A DNA stretch of 32,944 nucleotides from Rhizocola hellebori. Its GTDB lineage: Bacteria; Actinomycetota; Actinomycetes; Mycobacteriales; Micromonosporaceae. The DNA lies in contig NZ_BONY01000097.1 in the NCBI RefSeq assembly GCF_016862955.1, positions 1-32,944 of the forward strand. The letters are read 5' to 3'. The notes under the pieces are model-generated. The model was not told where the DNA came from, did not search any database, and saw only the letters and a program-made list of their open reading frames with translations. Position 1 is the first letter of the stretch, and each line of letters starts with the position of its first letter. This document shows, piece after piece, positions 23,330 to 31,441 of this stretch. The translations under genes were made by a program, and so were the position numbers.

Positions 23330-26300
23330 ATCTTTTCGATGTTGACAAGGAAGGCCTTGAACTCCGGGGTGCGTGAGCTGGCGTCACCGACGAAGGGGGT
23401 CAGCGCGTTGGCCAGCCAGTGCTGCGAGGTGTTGATGCCGACGAAGCCCCAGTGGATGGGAATGCCGATCTGGTAAACCTTCTTGCCGTCGATGGTCAGC
23501 GGCCCGAGCCGAGCAGTCACCACCGCGCGCACTTCGAGCTTGCCGCGCTTGGAGGAGACCCTGACCCGGTCGCCGGTGGCGATGCCCTTTTCCTTGGCCA
23601 GCTCGGCCGGTACCTCGACGAAAGCCTCCGGCTGCAGCGCCACCAGCTGGTCGACGTGCTGGGTGACGTAGTGCTCGTGCTCGGTGAGCCGATAGGAAGT
23701 GGCCACGTAGGGATAGTCGGCGGAGGTGCCGAACCGGTTGGGCCGCCCGGCCCGCTCGTCGTACTTGAAGGCCACCGGGGTCGCGGAAACCTTGGGATGC
23801 AACGGGTTGTCGATCGGCGACTCGATCGGCTCGTAGTGCTCGGGGAACGGCCCGTCGGCCACCCCGTTGCTGAACAGCCGCCCGGTGCCCTCACCGGTCA
23901 TGATGAACGGCAGCGGCGAGTCGGGCTTGGCCGGGTCGGCGGTGGCCGGATAGTCGGGGACGTCTCCTGTCCAGCGGCCGGTCACGGCATCCCATTGGAT
24001 GCCGACCCGCTTTGGATCCCAAGGCCGCCCAAGCGAATCGGCCGACGCACGGTTGTAGAGCACCCGCCGGTTGGCCGGCCACGACCAGGCCCAGTTGGGG
24101 TAGTAACCCATGCCCGTCGGGTCGTTCTTGGCCGGGTCTTGGATGCCGTCGCGGCGCTTGGTCAGGTTGCCGCTCTCCGGGTAGTGGCCGGTGTAGATCC
24201 AGTCGCCCGCGGTGGTGGTGCCGTCGTCCTTGAGCAGGGCGAAGCCGGTAAGACGCTGACCGGTGATCAGGTCCTTCCCGTTGATCTCCTTGGCGATCTC
24301 GTCGAGCTCGGGCCGGCGCACGTCCTTGTACGGCATCACCAGCTGCAGCACCGGCTCCGGATACTTGCCGCCCTGCTCCTTGTACAGCGCGCGAACGCGA
24401 TCGAAGACCTCGGCCAGGATCCAGTGGTCGTGACGGGCCTCGCCCTCGGGCGGCAGCACCGCTTCCTTCCACTGCGCCCAGCGACCGCTGTTGGTGAACG
24501 ACCCGTCCTTTTCTATCCAGTGGGTCGCCGGCAACAGGATCACTTCGGTCTGCACCTTGCTCGGGTCGATGCTCGGCTCGCGCCAGAACTCCGAACTGGT
24601 CGTGGAATAGGCGTCCATGACGCACAGCCACTTAAGGTTGGACAGGGCCTGCAGCACCTGGTTGGAGTCGGGCCCGATGCTGGTGGCCGTCATGCCCGAG
24701 AGCATGAGGCCCTCCATCTTGCCCCGCAGCGCGGCGTCGAAAATGGACAGCCACGACGCGTCGGAGGCAGGCTTGGGCAGGTGGGCGAAGGCGAAGTCGT
24801 TCGCGGCGGTGGCCGCGTCGCCGTACCAGCTCTTCAGCAGGCTCACCAGGAACTTGCGATAGTTGGCGCCGAAGAAGTTCAGCGAATTCGCGTGCAGCTT
24901 CTTGGCCGCGCTGCGCGCGATGTAGTCGTCGATGTTCTTCTGGCCGGGCGCGGGGATGCGCAGGTAACCGGGCAGGATGTCCCACGAGATGGCGTGGTCG
25001 GTGTTGCCCTGAATGTTGGCGTGGCCGCGTTCGGCGTTCATGCCGCCGCCGGGCCGGCCCATGTTGCCCAGCAACAGCTGCAGCAACGCGCCGGAACGAA
25101 TGAGCTGGACGCCGGTGGTGTGATGGGTCAGACCGACGGCATAGATGATGGTCATCACCTTGTCGGGGCGGCCCATCTCGCCCACAAGCTTTGCCACCTC
25201 AAGGAAATCGGCCCGCTGGATGCCGGTGATGCGTTCCACCATCTCCGGCGTGTAGCGGCTGTAGTGGGCGCGCATCAGGTTGAGCACCGAGCGCGGGTGG
25301 TCGATGTCCTGGACGGCGAAGCCGTCGGGACCGATCTCATACGCCCAAGCCGTGGTGTCGTAGACCTTCTTGGCCTCGTCGAAACCGTTGAACATCCCGT
25401 CGGTGAAGTTGTAGCTCTCCTTGATCACGAAGGAGGCGTTGGTGGCGAACCGCACGTATTCCTTGTGCTCCAAGTTGTTCTGCAGCACGTAGTTGATCAG
25501 ACCACCGAAGTAGGCCACGTCGGTGCCGGTGCGGATGCGCAAATGTTTGTCGGACACGGCGGAGGTGCGGGTGAACCGCGGATCGGTGTGGATCATCTTG
25601 CCGCCACGCTCGATCTTGGCGCGCATCATCCACTGGAATCCGACCGGGTGAGCCTCGGCGGGGTTGGCACCATTGATCAGCATCAGATCGGCGTGCCTGA
25701 TGTCACGCCAGTGGTTGGTCATGGCTCCCCGGCCAAACGTGGCGGCCAAACTGACCACCGTTGGACCGTGTCAAACACGCGCCTGTTGTTCGAGGTACAC
25801 GTAACCTAAGCTGCGCATCAGCTTGGTGGCGAGGTATCCCTCCTCCGAGCTGAAAGCGGCGCCACCGGCGAAAGCTATTCCCTCGCAACGGTTCACGAGG
25901 TTGCCGTTGGCGTCGGTGGTGACGAAGGTGCGGTCACGTGACGCTTTTATGTTGCGCGCCAGTCGATCCAGCGCGAAGTCCCAGGAGACGGTCTTCCACT
26001 CCTTGGCACCCGGCTCCCTATACATCGGGCTGGGCACCCGCCGCCGGGACACCGCCAGCTGAAGCGCGCTCGCCCCCTTCGGGCACAGCCGGCCCTCGTT
26101 GACCGGGCTGTCCGGATCACCCTCGATCTGCAGCAGCTCCACCTTGCCGTCTGCATTCTTTTTCGTGTACGCGAGAAGGGCGCACCCCACAGCGCAATAG
26201 GGACACACCGAATGGGAGACCGTGGCCCCCTCGATGCGCAGCTTCTGCTTGACCGTGATCGCCTGGGTGAGGTCGAACCCGAGCGGCGACAAGCCACCGA

Positions 26301-26364
26301 GCACTCCCGTTCCAGCCGCGCCGATCTGAAGGAACTGACGGCGACTGACCTCCACCTCGGACAC
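23326..26364 (-). CDS. fdnG: Selenocysteine-containing formate dehydrogenase catalytic (alpha) subunit, Tat-exported, in-frame UGA
   Basis: This is the molybdopterin enzyme that oxidises formate to CO2. The full product is 1012 residues, but only if the TGA at 25771-25773 is read as selenocysteine (Sec198), in QARV-U-HGPTVVSLA; the same context surrounds Sec196 of E. coli FdnG. The N-terminus has a Tat signal (SRRQFLQIG). Cys54, Cys57, Cys61 and Cys94 bind a [4Fe-4S] cluster. Downstream, TFGRGAMTNHW, GANPAEAHP, LLGNMGRPGGGMN and a C-terminal cofactor-binding domain fit the FDH-N/O class. GTG 26364 follows GGGAG. Conventional gene calling would split it into 197- and 810-residue pieces. It is followed by fdhE, the iron-sulfur subunit and NrfD in one overlapping operon. 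Confidence 0.95.
25731..25767 (-). promoter_or_regulatory. Bacterial SECIS-like hairpin just after the Sec codon
   Basis: In the mRNA, GGUCCAACGGUGG (25767-25755), 3 bases after UGA, pairs with CCACGUUUGGCC (25742-25731) with one G.U, one mismatch and a bulged G. The apical loop is 12 nt and contains GG. The position and shape agree with bacterial SECIS elements recognised by SelB. Confidence 0.7.
25771..25773 (-). other. UGA selenocysteine codon (Sec198 of the formate dehydrogenase)
   Basis: The in-frame TGA lies between GCGCGTGTT (ARV) and CACGGTCCA (HGP). Reading continues open for 814 further residues with unbroken homology. The sel genes in the same window can decode it. Confidence 0.95.
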
Positions 26365-26406
26365 CTCGGACTCCCTTCCGCGGGGCCGTGCATACGACTG
26401 TCATCG

Positions 26407-26412
26407 ATCCTA
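26407..26412 (-). promoter_or_regulatory. Possible -10 element for the fdh genes
   Basis: TAGGAT (26412-26407) in the 76-bp gap would place a transcript start about 36 bases upstream of the formate dehydrogenase start. No good -35 is seen. The fdh genes may therefore have their own promoter in addition to read-through from the upstream pair. Confidence 0.3.
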
Positions 26413-26440
26413 AACCCGCATCGAGGAGCATGAACACCCC

Positions 26441-26962
26441 TCAGCCCACGGTCAACTCGAGATCGTGCCGCTGACCTGGGTCGCCCGGATTTCGCAGGAG
26501 ATCGAGCAGCCCGGGCCAGGCCGGAACCAGCAATCCGGACACCCCTTCGGCGGCCGCCTGCGCCAGTGTCGCCTGCCACGTGTCGCGTGCCTGCCCGGCC
26601 GGGGTCGGCACCCATCTTTCGGCCTGACCGTCCACGATGTGCTCGTAGGCCTGGGTTTCCTCATCGAGCAGCCGGAAACCGCCGCCGATGGTTCTGAGCC
26701 TTCCCCGGCTGAGCCGCTCGACCGTGGCCAGGGCAGCGGCCTCCTCACGATGCGGCCCCAGATCGGCGACGAGCAGGGAACGCCCGGTGGTGACGGCCAG
26801 CGCGGCGGTCAGTACCAAGGGATCCAGCTCCGAATGGCCAACCACGTCGATCCATAGCGCGTCAGCGCCGGCCGCGTCGAAGGACGCCGCGTCGGCGAGC
26901 CACTCGGCCAGATCGTCGGCCCGCCTAGCCAGCACCACACCAACCTTGATGTTTGACTTCAC
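26441..26962 (-). CDS. Short luciferase-like (LLM) flavin-dependent protein
   Basis: The 173-residue protein resembles parts of bacterial-luciferase-like monooxygenases: KVGVVLARRADDLAEWL, SFDAAGADALWIDV, LDPLVLTAALAVTTGRSLLVAD and VERLSRGRLRTIGGG. LLM proteins are usually about 300 residues with an F420 or FMN barrel, so this is roughly half size with the middle missing, yet the frame is intact. It starts at GTG 26962 overlapping the rhodanese stop (GTGA) and lies 76 bases upstream of the formate dehydrogenase. It could be a degraded enzyme or a small flavin/F420-binding accessory protein. Confidence 0.65.
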   Translation of the reverse strand: MKSNIKVGVVLARRADDLAEWLADAASFDAAGADALWIDVVGHSELDPLVLTAALAVTTGRSLLVADLGPHREEAAALATVERLSRGRLRTIGGGFRLLDEETQAYEHIVDGQAERWVPTPAGQARDTWQATLAQAAAEGVSGLLVPAWPGLLDLLRNPGDPGQRHDLELTVG

Positions 26963-27486
26963 CCGGTCAGCCTAAGCTGAGTCTCCTGTCGGCAACGGCC
27001 GCATAGCGAGCCGTCGCCGACGCAGCGGACGCACTGACCTGCGGCCCGCGCATCAAAGCGGATATCGAGCCGATGCAGGCGGGGCGAAGCGGGCTGATCA
27101 CTGTGGACGATGGGGCAGCCGTCGGCGCGCCAGCGCTGGAACCCGCCGATCACGTCGGTGGCCTGGGTCAGGCCGACCGCCTGCAGCGAGGCGGCGGCCA
27201 ACGATGACGAGTAACCCTGATCGCAGAGGATGATCCAGCACAGCCCGTGGTCTTCTGCTTCCGGAATGCGCGCGGTGCTGCACGGATCCAGCCGCCATTC
27301 CAGGTGATTGCGCTCCACGACGATCGCGGTGGGGATGTCGCCGTCGGCGCGGCGCTGATACTCGGGACGGATGTCGATCAGGTAGGCGCCCTGATTCTGC
27401 GCCTGCTTGGCTTGTCGCGGAGTGACGCGCCTGCGCAGCTGCTTGCGGGCGTCGCGCAACAGCTGCTGGACATGCCGGTCGCTCAT
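26959..27486 (-). CDS. Rhodanese-domain protein with a C-terminal four-cysteine motif
   Basis: A 175-residue protein with a rhodanese fold: VTPRQAKQAQNQGAYLIDIRPEYQRRADGDIP, HLEWRLDP, the active-site loop ILCDQGYSSSLAA (catalytic Cys) and DVIGGFQRWRADGCP. The last ~30 residues hold CVRC...CGRC, a likely zinc or metal site not usual in simple rhodaneses. Rhodaneses move sulfane sulfur. Coupling through the LLM gene to a formate dehydrogenase suggests, without proof, a role in sulfur supply for the molybdenum cofactor. Starts at 27486, 27492 or 27558 are possible; TACTCT at 27500-27495 favours a leaderless start near 27486. Confidence 0.8.
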   Translation of the reverse strand: MSDRHVQQLLRDARKQLRRRVTPRQAKQAQNQGAYLIDIRPEYQRRADGDIPTAIVVERNHLEWRLDPCSTARIPEAEDHGLCWIILCDQGYSSSLAAASLQAVGLTQATDVIGGFQRWRADGCPIVHSDQPASPRLHRLDIRFDARAAGQCVRCVGDGSLCGRCRQETQLRLTG

Positions 27487-27529
27487 GTCCATCGAGAGTA
27501 CTGGATCCGGCAATCGGCCCATCGACTGA

Positions 27530-27558
27530 TTAACATGGTGTATCTGTTGGCCTACCAT
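27530..27558 (+). promoter_or_regulatory. Consensus-like leaderless promoter of the small membrane protein
   Basis: TTAACA (27530-27535), a 17-base spacer and TACCAT (27553-27558) form a near-consensus housekeeping promoter. The -10 ends 6 bases before ATG 27565, and no Shine-Dalgarno precedes that ATG. Confidence 0.65.
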
Positions 27559-27564
27559 GCGTCC

Positions 27565-27822
27565 ATGGCGGCTGACTCAGACTCCACGGCGATGGTGGTC
27601 GGCGTGTTCGGCGTCGCCGTGGGGCTGTTCCTCGGCGCCCGCTGGGTGCGCGCCCGCGGTGCCTACGACGGGTGGCAATCCTCGCGCGGCGGCCCGTCCA
27701 AGGCCAAAGTGGCCAGAACAAAGGCGCGGACGGCCTTCATGCTGGCCGCCCGCGGCGCTTTCATCGGCATCGTCCTGCTCATCGTCTGGGCCATCACCAC
27801 CTCGAACATGGTGCGGCGCTAG
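27565..27822 (+). CDS. Small two-helix membrane protein of unknown function
   Basis: The 85-residue protein has one helix near the N-terminus (MVVGVFGVAVGLFLGARW, ~10-27) and one near the C-terminus (AFIGIVLLIVWAI, ~64-77). They are joined by a basic loop (RARGAYDGWQSSRGG...KAKVARTKAR), so the loop probably faces the cytosol. ATG 27565 is chosen from the promoter geometry; an upstream ATG at 27535 would lie inside the promoter. Its TAG stop is half of the palindrome CTAG (27819-27822), which also supplies the stop of the convergent gene. No family is recognised. Confidence 0.72.
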   Translation: MAADSDSTAMVVGVFGVAVGLFLGARWVRARGAYDGWQSSRGGPSKAKVARTKARTAFMLAARGAFIGIVLLIVWAITTSNMVRR

Positions 27823-28466
27823 ACAAAACTGAGCGTGACCTCGACCGCCTTGTCACGGATCACCGTCACCTGCAAGCTCTTGCCGCCCTTGGTGTAGGTG
27901 GTGCGCGGCTCACCGGGCGTGGCCGTGGCGACCCAGCCCTGAGCCGTCAGGGTGTCGCGCACCGCGGCGAGGCGGGTGTCGGCCTGCGAGTCGGCGAGGA
28001 AGGCGATGATCCCCTGGCACGTCCCGTCCGCCATCCCCGTCCCATAGCCGCCATCGCCGGGCACGGTGCCGAAGGCTTGCAGCGCCTGCCTTTCGTCGGT
28101 GCTGCAGGCGGTCGCGGCCTGTTGCAGGCCGCGTTGTTTGGCGGCTGTGCCAAGCCACGCGCCGCCCACCGCGATGCCCGCGGTGAGCACCAGGGACAGT
28201 CCCGCGATCGGCAGGAAACGCGGCCGTGTTTGTCCCGCCAGCGCAAACGCCGCGAACACCGCCCCGGTCACGATCAGCGTGACGAGCAGCACGAACGGCA
28301 TGGCGTTGAGCAACATCGCGGTGTCCCAACGGCCCGCCTGCGGGTCGGCCCCATAAATGGCGAAGAACTCGTAGCTGAGCTGGCCCAGTGCCACCCAGAT
28401 GGCCAGGGCGGCCACGGCCACCCCGCCCGCGGCGGCCCAGCGCATTGCTTTAGTCATGTAGCCCAT
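27819..28466 (-). CDS. Membrane protein with three N-terminal helices and a soluble C-terminal domain, unknown function
   Basis: Three hydrophobic segments (AAAGGVAVAALAIWVALGQL, LLNAMPFVLLVTLIVTGAVF, FLPIAGLSLVLTAGIAVGGA) precede a ~115-residue domain that would lie outside the membrane. That domain has two cysteines (ACSTDE, GTCQGIIAF) that may pair. The start is uncertain: ATG 28466 (GGGCAGGG about 10 bases upstream) gives 215 residues and ATG 28493 gives 224. It lies just downstream of the second SARP on the same strand (37 or 64 bases), so co-transcription is possible. No family motif is recognised. Confidence 0.65.
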   Translation of the reverse strand: MGYMTKAMRWAAAGGVAVAALAIWVALGQLSYEFFAIYGADPQAGRWDTAMLLNAMPFVLLVTLIVTGAVFAAFALAGQTRPRFLPIAGLSLVLTAGIAVGGAWLGTAAKQRGLQQAATACSTDERQALQAFGTVPGDGGYGTGMADGTCQGIIAFLADSQADTRLAAVRDTLTAQGWVATATPGEPRTTYTKGGKSLQVTVIRDKAVEVTLSFV

Positions 28467-28529
28467 TGAAAACGCCCTGCCCACCCTCCACATCGGCTCA
28501 CCTACTCAGACGGAGTACTCAACTTCGCC

Positions 28530-31340
28530 TCAGCTTGGTCCGCTGATCTTACGGCGCACGGACTCCGCGTCGGGATGGGCCAGCTCGTCGAGGATGACCA
28601 GGGCTTGCCGCCACGCCCGGCGTGCCCGATCGGGGTCGGAGTCGTGCAGGCTGTCGCCCAGGTTGGTCAGCGAGGTGGCCTCCTCGTAGCGATCGCCGAG
28701 ATCGCGGTAAAGGTCGATGGCGCGCTGGTAGCAGGCGACGGCGGTGGCCAGATGACCGAGCCGGTGGTGGGTCAGGCCGAGGCTGTCCCAGGCGCCCGCC
28801 TGCCCGTCGCGGTTGCCGAGGCGCTGGTGCAGGGCCAGCGACTGCTGGCAGGCGGCCAGGCCGCGCTGGTAGTTGCCGAGCAGGGTGTGCGCCCAGCCGA
28901 TGTTGTTCAGGGCGATGGCCTGCCCGGCCTCGTGACCTTCGGCGCGGTACAGGTCAAGGGCTTGCTCGGCATGATCGAGCGCCTCTTGCGGGTCGTGCGG
29001 CGCGACGATGCCACCGAGGTCCAGATGCGAGTCGGCGTGGCCGATCCGGTCGTCCACCTGTTCGTAAAAGCCAAGGGCGCGTTTGATTTGGACCCGCGCC
29101 TCGGTGAGCAGTCCCAAGTGGATATACGCCCAGCTGAGGCTGCGATGGGTCCAGGCGAGCATGAGCGGGTCGCCCAGCCGTTCGGCCGCTTCCAGGCCGA
29201 GCTGCCAGACCGTGGCCCAATCGTGCCAATGCCCCTGCCGGTTGAGGAAGGTGGTGAGGGTCCAGGTGAGCTGCCAGGTCAGCAGGTCCAGACCGGAACC
29301 GGCGGCGTGGGTGATGGCGGCGAGCAGGACCTGATGCTCGGCGGTGAACCAGGCCAAGGCCTGCCGATGGTCGGCGTGGTACTCGCGGGCCACGCCATTG
29401 CGCGGCGGCGTCAGCACGATGGGATCCCGCAACGGGTTGAGCAGCAGCGCGGCCGCGTGCGCCGTGTGCAGGTAATGCTCTTGCAGGCGGCGGATCGCGG
29501 CGTGGCGCTGAGGCTGCGGATCGAGGCGCTGGGCCAGCTCCGCGGCGAAGGCGCGCAGCAGGTCGTGCTGGCTGAACCTGTCCGGCACCGCTTCGGTGAG
29601 CAGATTGCCCTCGGTCAGCTCGGTGAGCAGAGGTCGCAGGCTCGCCGTGGGCACCGCGGCCAGGCTGGCGGCGGCGGCCACGCTGATGTCCGGGCCGGCA
29701 TGCTGGCCCAGGAGGCGGAACAGGTCGGCGGCCGCTGTGCTCAGGGCTCGATAGGACCAGGACAGCACGGCCCTGACGTCGGTGGCGGAATCGCCGGCGT
29801 GCATGGCGTCCAGGCCCCCGGCGGCGTCGTGAAGCTCGGCGGCCAGCCGGCTCAGCGGAAACTGGGGATGGGTCGCTGCGCGCGCCGCCACCACGGACAG
29901 CGCCAGCGGCAACCGGGCGCAGCGATCGATGATCTGCCCGACGGCGTCGGATTCCGTTGCGGTGCGGTCTTTTCCGAGCCGGCTGTCCAGCAGCTCGCGG
30001 GCCTCCTCATCGGTCAGCAGCTCAAGCGCCAGCGGGTAAGCGCCCTCCGTGGCGACCAGGGGCGCCATCCGGTTGCGGCTGGTGACCACGGTCAGGCAGG
30101 CGGCCTCGCCCGGCAGCAGCGGCCGCACCTGCTCGGCGTCGCGCGCGTTGTCCAGCAGCACCAGGATCCGCTTGCCCGCCACCAGACTTCGGTACATCGC
30201 GGTCTGCGCTTCGATTCCGGCCGGGATCCGTTCCGGCGGCACCGCCAGGGCCTCAAGGAATCCGGCGAGTGCCACGCCTGGCCCGAGGGCTGTTCCACTC
30301 GCGCCGAAGCCGCGCAGGTTGACATAGAGCTGCCCGTCGGGGAATCGTGCGGCCACCCGGTGCGCCCATTGTGCGGCCAGGGTGGTCTTGCCAATTCCCG
30401 CTGTACCAGATATCACCACCACTGCCGCGTTGACCTGGCCGGCCGCGAGCCGGTCGAGCGTGGCCAGCGCGCCGCGCCGCCCGGCGAAGGCGGGCAACGC
30501 CGGCGGCAGCTGGGCCGGGGTGGGCGCCGCGGATGGGGGCGGTGAATCCGGCGCGGGGGACAGGCTCAGCTCCTGCCGCAGGATGGCGCTTTCCAACTCC
30601 CGCAACGGCTGGCTGGGGTCGATGCCCAGCTCGGAGCCGAGGGCGTGCCGCAATCGCCGGTAGACCGCCAGCGCGTCGGCCTGGCGTCCGGCGCGATAGA
30701 GCGCCAGCATCAGCTGCTGGTGGATCTGCTCGTCGAAAGGCAGCTCCCGCGACAGCCGCTCCAGCTGCGGGGTGACCTGGACGTGTTCGCCGATGGCCAG
30801 CCGCGCCTCGATCAGGTCGCGTTCGGCCGACACCCGGGCCGTCTCCAACCTGTGGCACAGCCGGTCAAGGACTTCGGCCGGGGCCGCTCCGGAAAGCGCG
30901 GAGCCGGACCAAAGCCCAAGCGCCTCATCCAAAATCGGCACCCTGCGCTGGGCTTCGCCGGTGGCGTGCGCCTGGCCGAGAAGTTTGAGGAAGCGACTGG
31001 CATCGATGCAATCGGGGTCGGCCCGCAACAGGTAGCCGGTGCCGCGGGTCGCGATCTGGATGCCGTCATCGCCCTCGCCGGCACCGGCGAGCACCCCGCG
31101 CAACCCGGAGATGATGACCTGGATCGCGTGGACTGCCGTCCGCGGCGCGTCGCCCGGCCAGGTCAGCGCGACCAGCTGGTCGAGCTGCACCAGATGATTG
31201 ACCTCCAGCGCGAGAACCCCCAGCACAAACCGTTGCCGCCGCGCGCCTAACGGCACCGGCCGGCCGTTGGCGTGCAACTCGACCGGGCCCAGGATCCGGA
31301 TCTCCACCGCACAAGTCACCCCCCCATTGCCGACAAACAT
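28530..31340 (-). CDS. Second AfsR-like SARP regulator (OmpR-type DNA-binding, BTAD, NB-ARC, TPR)
   Basis: A 936-residue protein with the same domain order as the SARP at 10145-13006. It has a winged helix (EIRILGPVELHANGRPVPLG...RRQRFVLGVLAL) and a BTAD to ~residue 250. The NB-ARC ATPase follows, with Walker A GTAGIGKTT (~312), RILVLLDNARDAEQVRPLLPG and VVTSRNRM. TPRs complete it (HAEQALDLYRAEGHEAGQA, CYQRAIDLYRDLGDRYEEA). Similarity to the other SARP is clear across the NB-ARC region (PPERIPAG, QTA.YRSL.AG), but the DNA-binding parts differ, so the targets probably differ. ATG 31340 gives the longest form; GTG 31307 (MEIRILGP) or GTG 31319 is equally plausible. No phased heptamers like those at 7799 are seen nearby. 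Confidence 0.92.
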   Translation of the reverse strand: MFVGNGGVTCAVEIRILGPVELHANGRPVPLGARRQRFVLGVLALEVNHLVQLDQLVALTWPGDAPRTAVHAIQVIISGLRGVLAGAGEGDDGIQIATRGTGYLLRADPDCIDASRFLKLLGQAHATGEAQRRVPILDEALGLWSGSALSGAAPAEVLDRLCHRLETARVSAERDLIEARLAIGEHVQVTPQLERLSRELPFDEQIHQQLMLALYRAGRQADALAVYRRLRHALGSELGIDPSQPLRELESAILRQELSLSPAPDSPPPSAAPTPAQLPPALPAFAGRRGALATLDRLAAGQVNAAVVVISGTAGIGKTTLAAQWAHRVAARFPDGQLYVNLRGFGASGTALGPGVALAGFLEALAVPPERIPAGIEAQTAMYRSLVAGKRILVLLDNARDAEQVRPLLPGEAACLTVVTSRNRMAPLVATEGAYPLALELLTDEEARELLDSRLGKDRTATESDAVGQIIDRCARLPLALSVVAARAATHPQFPLSRLAAELHDAAGGLDAMHAGDSATDVRAVLSWSYRALSTAAADLFRLLGQHAGPDISVAAAASLAAVPTASLRPLLTELTEGNLLTEAVPDRFSQHDLLRAFAAELAQRLDPQPQRHAAIRRLQEHYLHTAHAAALLLNPLRDPIVLTPPRNGVAREYHADHRQALAWFTAEHQVLLAAITHAAGSGLDLLTWQLTWTLTTFLNRQGHWHDWATVWQLGLEAAERLGDPLMLAWTHRSLSWAYIHLGLLTEARVQIKRALGFYEQVDDRIGHADSHLDLGGIVAPHDPQEALDHAEQALDLYRAEGHEAGQAIALNNIGWAHTLLGNYQRGLAACQQSLALHQRLGNRDGQAGAWDSLGLTHHRLGHLATAVACYQRAIDLYRDLGDRYEEATSLTNLGDSLHDSDPDRARRAWRQALVILDELAHPDAESVRRKISGPS

Positions 31341-31393
31341 ACGTCGCCTAGTCGATATTCGCAGCGATGAGTGGGGCCGGGCACAGCACGAAA

Positions 31394-31424
31394 CGGCCGG
31401 GCGCGGAAACTCCGCGCCCGGCCG
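31394..31424 (-). terminator. Very strong hairpin terminator after the esterase-CBM2 gene
   Basis: CGGCCGGGCGCGGA (31394-31407) and TCCGCGCCCGGCCG (31411-31424) form a perfect 14-bp stem with a 3-nt AAC loop, 18 bases beyond the esterase stop. It insulates the downstream SARP from esterase transcription. No U-tract is present. Confidence 0.85.
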
Positions 31425-31441
31425 CGATTGGATCGATCTGG

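Noticed and set aside
23419-25809. Very long open frame on the plus strand opposite the formate dehydrogenase
   Set aside because: It has no recognisable domain and mirrors the codon bias of the real gene; the minus strand has unmistakable homology. Similar antisense frames opposite GH15 (764-2683), the permease and regulator (5765-8126) and the second SARP (28575-30545) were dropped for the same reason.
23326-26364. Formate dehydrogenase as a pseudogene or two genes split by TGA
   Set aside because: The TGA occupies the known Sec position, the reading frame and homology continue on both sides, and selA, selB, selC and selD are all nearby.
28494-28529. TGAGTA repeats between the second SARP and the membrane gene as a SARP site
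   Set aside because: The spacings are 13 and 8 bases, not one helical turn, and the pattern does not match the arrays at 7799 or 13004.
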